DNA from: Flavobacteriaceae bacterium UBA2000
GTDB lineage: Bacteria > Bacteroidota > Bacteroidia > Flavobacteriales > Flavobacteriaceae
Length of the DNA: 10,052 nt
Direction of reading: 5' to 3'
Assembly (NCBI GenBank): GCA_002335345.1
Contig: DDCS01000135.1
Coordinates: 1 to 10,052, forward strand
The notes below the pieces were generated by a model that searched no databases, was not told the DNA's origin, and saw nothing but the letters and a program-made list of their open reading frames with translations. Positions within the stretch are counted from its first letter, which is position 1; each line of letters starts with the position of its first letter. The translations under genes and the position numbers were made by a program. Of this stretch, positions 7,107-10,052 are shown piece by piece.

Positions 7107-7811
7107 TTAACGAACCGTAGTTCCTATTTGTTCTCCTGAGAGTAAACGCTGCAAATTTCCTGGTGTATTCATATCGAAAACCACAATGGGTAATTCGTTT
7201 TCTTGGCTTAAGGTAAAGGCTGTTGTGTCCATAACATTCAACCCGCGCTTGAGCACATCGGCAAAGGATATGTGATCAAATTTTGTGGCCGTAGCGTCCT
7301 TTTCTGGATCACTTGTGTAAATACCATCGACACGAGTTCCTTTGAGAATCACATCTGCCTCAATTTCAATGGCCCGTAATACGGCAGCGGAATCTGTTGT
7401 AAAATAAGGATTTCCGGTTCCCCCGCCAAAAATTACCACGCGTCCTTTTTCAAGATGGCGTACAGCGCGACGTCTAATAAATGGCTCTGCGATTTCATTC
7501 ATTTTGATCGCACTTTGAAGTCGAGTTTGAACTCCTTCGTTTTCTAAAGCACTTTGCAAGGCCAGACCATTAATCACCGTTGCCAGCATCCCCATATAAT
7601 CTCCTTGTACGCGGTCCATGCCACCACTCACTCCTGAAACCCCGCGAAAAATATTACCACCACCGATCACCAGTGCGACTTGTACGCCAGAATCAACCGC
7701 CGCTTTTATGTCTTGAGCATAAATTTTTAGTCGACTTGGATCAATTCCATATTGTTGACTTCCCATTAGAGCTTCTCCGGAGAGTTTAAGTAAGATGCGT
7801 TTATAGGTCAT
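7107..7811 (-). CDS. pyrH: UMP kinase (uridylate kinase)
   Basis: A 234-aa cytosolic enzyme of the amino-acid-kinase fold that phosphorylates UMP to UDP with ATP, feeding UTP/CTP synthesis. Signatures in order: YKRILLKLSGEALMG (residues 3-17, phosphate binding), VIGGGNIFRG (48-57), DYMGMLATVINGLALQ (71-86), the GGGTGNPYFTTDSAA segment (129-143) and ILKGTRVDGIYTSDP (155-169). The start is ATG at 7811. An in-frame TTG at 7832 would add seven residues, but it lies inside the -7 promoter element and before the family's usual N terminus. A terminator separates the gene from tsf upstream. It is co-transcribed with frr, the common bacterial pyrH-frr pairing. Confidence 0.98.
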   Translation of the reverse strand: MTYKRILLKLSGEALMGSQQYGIDPSRLKIYAQDIKAAVDSGVQVALVIGGGNIFRGVSGVSGGMDRVQGDYMGMLATVINGLALQSALENEGVQTRLQSAIKMNEIAEPFIRRRAVRHLEKGRVVIFGGGTGNPYFTTDSAAVLRAIEIEADVILKGTRVDGIYTSDPEKDATATKFDHISFADVLKRGLNVMDTTAFTLSQENELPIVVFDMNTPGNLQRLLSGEQIGTTVR

Positions 7812-7829
7812 AGTGGTAATTTTCAATGA

Positions 7830-7837
7830 CAAAAGTA
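7830..7837 (-). promoter_or_regulatory. Bacteroidota -7 promoter element for pyrH-frr (TACTTTTG)
   Basis: Read on the - strand, TACTTTTG is an exact TAnnTTTG match. It lies downstream of the tsf terminator and 18 nt before the pyrH ATG, which predicts a very short leader of about 12-15 nt. No good -33 TTG is present at 17-23 nt upstream. The position, between a terminator and the first gene of a new unit, is the main support. Confidence 0.6.
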
Positions 7838-7864
7838 ATTAAAAATTGTGGATCCATAGGGTGT

Positions 7865-7898
7865 AAAAAAACCGCCAAAAGGAGCCTTTTGGCGGTTT
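7865..7898 (-). terminator. Intrinsic terminator after tsf
   Basis: On the - strand a 13-bp perfect stem (AAACCGCCAAAAG paired with CTTTTGGCGGTTT) encloses a 4-nt loop and is followed by a run of T residues (complement of A 7865-7871). It begins 22 nt after the tsf stop codon and closes the rpsB-tsf unit. The stem core AACCGCC/GGCGGTT is shared with the terminator at 397-429. Confidence 0.93.
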
Positions 7899-7920
7899 GA
7901 AAATTGTATTCTGTTTTGAA

Positions 7921-8886
7921 TTACACCAAAGACACGCGCTCGAATGAAACCACAGATACATCCCCTTTGCTGGCGACGTATTGGGCGACATTCATTTTGT
8001 CATCCATGATGAAGTTTTGATCCAAAAGACATTTCTCTTGATCTAAAGTAGTATTGTCTGCGATGAAGCGCTCAAGTTTCCCTGGAAGGATTTTATCCCA
8101 AATTTGCTCAGGCTTGCCTTCTGCTTTTAATTCTGCTTTAATTGCTTCCTCTGCCTCAGCCAATACAGCGTCTGTAAGTTGCGCACGAGAGATATACTTT
8201 GGAACGTTTTTCAAGGTTTTTCCTAAGCGTCCGAGTTCGATATTGTCTTTTTCAATAACAGCAATTCGAGCCTCAGTTTCTGAAGCGACAAATTCTGGAT
8301 CGAAATCTTTGTAAGAAAGTGTTGTTGCGCCCATAGAAGCTACCTGCATTGAAACACTTTTACCGAGCTCAGCAGCACCGTCAATGGCGCTGGAAAGCCC
8401 TACTAGGGCACCGATTTTATTTCCGTGGATGTAAGATCCAACGAAAGGTGCCTCAAGGGTTTTGAATCCACCGATTTCGATTTTTTCGCCGATAACCCCG
8501 GTTTGTTCAGTCAATTTTTCTTGAACAGTCATTCCTTCAAAATCCGAAGCCAAAAATTCTTCCAGGCTGCTCGTACCTAAAGCAACTTCAGCTAAAGCTT
8601 GAGCAAGCGCGATGTAAGTATCGTTTTTAGCAACGAAATCAGTTTCACAGTTCAAAGAAATAATCACTCCTTTATTGCCTTGGTCGTTTACCTTAGCAAT
8701 AACTGCGCCTTCACTGGAATCGCGGTCTGCACGTTTTTCGGCAATTTTTTGACCTTTTTTGCGCAGCACTTCGATAGCTTTGTCAAAATCACCTTCGGCC
8801 TCAACCAAAGCTTTTTTGCAATCCATCATTCCTGCACCAGTTTTTTGTCTTAATTCGTTTACCTGAGCGGCTGTAATTTGTGCCAT
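7921..8886 (-). CDS. tsf: Translation elongation factor Ts
   Basis: EF-Ts, 321 aa, the nucleotide-exchange factor that recharges EF-Tu with GTP in the cytoplasm. An N-terminal UBA-like domain covers residues 1-55 (VNELRQKTGAGMMDCKKALV, EAEGDFDKAIEVLRKKG). It is followed by the EF-Tu-contacting TDFVAKN motif at 82-88. Two core subdomains then follow, with HGNKIGALVGL and SMQVASMGA. The C-terminal part (KLERFIADNTTLDQEKCLLD, VAQYVASKGD) is standard; a length near 320 is, from memory, normal for Flavobacteriia. The ATG at 8886 is preceded by an A-rich stretch (AATTAAAAAA) in place of a Shine-Dalgarno, as expected for highly expressed Bacteroidota genes. It lies 76 nt behind rpsB, with a hairpin between them, and is followed by a strong terminator. 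Confidence 0.98.
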   Translation of the reverse strand: MAQITAAQVNELRQKTGAGMMDCKKALVEAEGDFDKAIEVLRKKGQKIAEKRADRDSSEGAVIAKVNDQGNKGVIISLNCETDFVAKNDTYIALAQALAEVALGTSSLEEFLASDFEGMTVQEKLTEQTGVIGEKIEIGGFKTLEAPFVGSYIHGNKIGALVGLSSAIDGAAELGKSVSMQVASMGATTLSYKDFDPEFVASETEARIAVIEKDNIELGRLGKTLKNVPKYISRAQLTDAVLAEAEEAIKAELKAEGKPEQIWDKILPGKLERFIADNTTLDQEKCLLDQNFIMDDKMNVAQYVASKGDVSVVSFERVSLV

Positions 8887-8904
8887 TTTTTTAATTTTTA
8901 TAGT

Positions 8905-8932
8905 CGCCTCAAGGTTTTTAGACCCAGAGGCG
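8905..8932 (-). other. Hairpin between rpsB and tsf
   Basis: CGCCTC (8905-8910) and GAGGCG (8927-8932) form a 6-bp GC-rich stem. On the - strand the 16-nt loop can pair further, GGT with ACC, beyond a U-U mismatch and a G-U pair. No U-run follows on the - strand, so it is not a normal terminator for rpsB. Read on the + strand it has five T (8933-8937) after it and could stop antisense transcription. It may otherwise serve as an mRNA processing or attenuation site between the two genes. Confidence 0.5.
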
Positions 8933-8962
8933 TTTTTGGTTAAAAACTATAATGATTGATAA

Positions 8963-9766
8963 TTATTCTTCTTCAGTGCTTGCTGGAGCAGCAACTGCGG
9001 CAGCACGTTTGCGGGGCGCCTTAGTTTCTGCTTTTACGACTTCTGTATTCTCGCTTTCATCTTGAGCTCCACCGGCTTTGCGCTCTGCCAATCCTTCAAT
9101 GATGGCATTGGTTACGCTGGTCATGATGTTGTCAATGGACTTGGAGGCATCATCGTTCGATGGAATTACATAATCAATAGGACGTGGGTCACTATTGGTA
9201 TCGACCATAGCAAAAATAGGAATGTTCAATTTCTGAGCTTCTTTAACGGCGATGTGTTCACGCGTTGTGTCCACAATAAATAAGGCCCCTGGAAGACGAC
9301 TCATGTCAGTGATAGAACCAAGGTTTTTCTCGAGTTTCGCACGAAGACGATCTACGGCCAAGCGCTCTTTCTTAGAAAGCGTGTTGAAGGTTCCGTCTTG
9401 TTTCATGCGATCGATAGAGGCCATTTTCTTAACGGCCTTACGAATCGTTACGAAATTGGTCAGCATACCACCGGGCCAGCGCTCAGTGATGTAAGGCATA
9501 TTGGCATTCTTTGCTTTTTCAGCAACGATGTCTTTAGCCTGTTTTTTTGTGGCGACAAAAAGAATTTTGCGTCCACTTGCTGCGATTTTCTTCAAAGCTT
9601 CGTTCGCTTCTTCGATTTTAACAGCAGTTTTGTAAAGATTGATGATGTGGATCCCGTTGCGCTCCATATAAATGTAAGGCGCCATGTTCGGATTCCATTT
9701 GCGGGTAAGGTGTCCAAAGTGTACACCTGCGTCAAGTAGATCCTTGACTTCAATTGTATTTGCCAT
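8963..9766 (-). CDS. rpsB: 30S ribosomal protein S2
   Basis: S2, 267 aa, a late-assembling protein on the solvent side of the 30S head-body junction. Family signatures are clear: LLDAGVHFGHLTRKWNPNMA (residues 10-29), YIYMERNGIHIINLYKT (31-47), FVATKKQA (70-77), ITERWPGGMLTNF (93-105), RLPGALFIVDT (157-167) and AMVDTNSDP (186-194). About 40 residues after the core form a charged, Ala-rich tail ending TEEE, which is common in Bacteroidota S2. The start is ATG at 9766, with no Shine-Dalgarno sequence. It is the first gene of the rpsB-tsf unit. A gap of 187 nt back to rpsI leaves room for its own promoter and a regulatory leader. Confidence 0.98.
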   Translation of the reverse strand: MANTIEVKDLLDAGVHFGHLTRKWNPNMAPYIYMERNGIHIINLYKTAVKIEEANEALKKIAASGRKILFVATKKQAKDIVAEKAKNANMPYITERWPGGMLTNFVTIRKAVKKMASIDRMKQDGTFNTLSKKERLAVDRLRAKLEKNLGSITDMSRLPGALFIVDTTREHIAVKEAQKLNIPIFAMVDTNSDPRPIDYVIPSNDDASKSIDNIMTSVTNAIIEGLAERKAGGAQDESENTEVVKAETKAPRKRAAAVAAPASTEEE

Positions 9767-9883
9767 TTCTGAAATAGTTTACGTTCTGTCAGATAGCAAT
9801 GAATTAGTGGTCATTCCACAAAAAGGAAATCGCCTGATCCATTTAGATGCTAAACTAGCACTCGACGGCAATCGAGTTGACAG
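9767..9883 (-). promoter_or_regulatory. Candidate structured 5' leader of rpsB
   Basis: This stretch upstream of rpsB has no gene. On the - strand several helices are possible. CTGTCA (read from 9883) can pair with TGACAG (ending 9786) to close the whole region. CTCGA/TCGAG (9861-9876) and GTGG/CCAC (9807-9819) are local hairpins. TTTAG/CTAAA (9842-9854) competes with GCTA/TAGC (9849-9859). Known rpsB genes in other phyla are autoregulated by S2 binding to their leader, so this is a plausible site. Individual helices are short and could be chance. The transcription start predicted below may also fall within the outer strand. Confidence 0.3.
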
Positions 9884-9910
9884 CAAATTAAAATAATAAA
9901 TGAAGAACAA
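9884..9910 (-). promoter_or_regulatory. Candidate promoter of rpsB-tsf
   Basis: On the - strand, TAATTTG (9890 to 9884) resembles the -7 element with one base missing from TAnnTTTG. A TTG (9910 to 9908) lies exactly 17 nt upstream, within the 17-23 nt spacing known for Flavobacterium. The element follows the rpsI terminator directly and even uses the end of its T-tract as the -33 box. Read-through from rpsI may also supply transcription. Confidence 0.4.
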
Positions 9911-9939
9911 AAATATCGTCCCGCAGTTGCGGGACGATA
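9909..9939 (-). terminator. Intrinsic terminator after rpsI
   Basis: On the - strand, TATCGTCCCGC pairs perfectly with GCGGGACGATA (11 bp, 4-nt loop, 9914-9939). Five T follow (complement of A 9909-9913), then GTTCTT. It begins 14 nt after the rpsI stop codon. The short T-tract could allow some read-through into rpsB. Confidence 0.85.
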
Positions 9940-9953
9940 AAAGTTGTGTTGTA

Positions 9954-10052
9954 TTAACGCTTGGAGAATTGGAATTTCTTTCTCGCTTTCTTTTGACCAA
10001 ATTTCTTACGCTCAACCATTCTTGGGTCACGAGTCATAAGTCCTTCTGCTTT
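9954..10052 (-). CDS. rpsI: 30S ribosomal protein S9, C-terminal end (5' part outside window)
   Basis: The last 32 codons and stop of S9, open to the window edge. The tail reads LMTRDPRMVERKKFGQKKAR and ends FQFSKR. This is the family's diagnostic C terminus: the basic SKR end reaches the ribosomal P site and contacts the tRNA anticodon stem. The order rpsI then rpsB then tsf is a common bacterial ribosomal-protein arrangement, with rplM expected just beyond the window. A terminator follows 14 nt after the stop. Confidence 0.95.
   Translation of the reverse strand, partial: KAEGLMTRDPRMVERKKFGQKKARKKFQFSKR

Noticed and set aside
7812..7832. TTG start at 7832 adding seven residues to PyrH
   Set aside because: It overlaps the TACTTTTG promoter element, and UMP kinases of this type start close to the YKRILLKLSGEAL motif.
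8746..8763. A6-rich tracts in tsf as programmed frameshift sites
   Set aside because: The A6G tract sits in the zero frame as AAA AAA G, not as an X XXY YYZ slippery site, and EF-Ts is complete without a shift.
9684..9896. Open frame on the + strand across the rpsB start and leader
   Set aside because: Its only start is inside rpsB in antisense, and it runs through the rpsB control region. The reading looks protein-like over ~35 codons, but there is no promoter or family match I recognise.
1..10052. Mobile elements, CRISPR arrays, tRNA or rRNA genes, prophage
   Set aside because: No transposase, integrase, direct-repeat array, cloverleaf or rRNA motif was seen; all reading frames are accounted for by the genes listed.

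Overview
The window looks like chromosomal DNA from a Bacteroidota bacterium, most likely of the class Flavobacteriia. The evidence is two TonB-dependent receptors, one with a carboxypeptidase-like N-terminal extension; a DUF5689-type surface lipoprotein; start codons preceded by A-rich tracts rather than Shine-Dalgarno sequences; and good matches to the Bacteroidota -7 promoter element TAnnTTTG. No mobile element, CRISPR array, tRNA or rRNA is visible. The gene neighbourhood reads as core genome plus a nutrient-uptake locus.

Left part (1-912, + strand): the last 125 codons of a TonB-dependent outer-membrane receptor, closed by a strong intrinsic terminator. A clear -7 promoter element then leads into a small four-helix membrane protein with three intramembrane histidines (cytochrome b-like).

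Middle part (909-6533): a secreted endonuclease/exonuclease/phosphatase (EEP) enzyme on the - strand. A 118-bp intergenic region separates it from a divergent two-gene operon on the + strand, made of a 975-aa TonB-dependent receptor and, 2 bp later, a DUF5689/jelly-roll lipoprotein with OB-fold-like segments. I read these three genes as one envelope module: the lipoprotein captures a ligand at the cell surface, the receptor imports it, and the EEP enzyme hydrolyses it. Nucleic acid or another phosphodiester is the most economical ligand, but that is inference.

Right part (6530-10052, all - strand): the classic translation cluster in the order rpsI - rpsB - tsf - pyrH - frr. It appears to be split into three transcription units. 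An intrinsic terminator follows rpsI, and a ~187-nt rpsI-rpsB gap holds a candidate rpsB promoter and leader. A second intrinsic terminator follows tsf, and pyrH-frr then restarts from its own TAnnTTTG promoter. A hairpin sits between rpsB and tsf.

Both convergent gene pairs in the window (cytochrome b-like/EEP and DUF5689/frr) overlap by exactly 4 nt at their stop codons, with no terminator between them. The best candidates for something little described are the EEP/receptor/DUF5689 module and the possible regulatory RNA upstream of rpsB.
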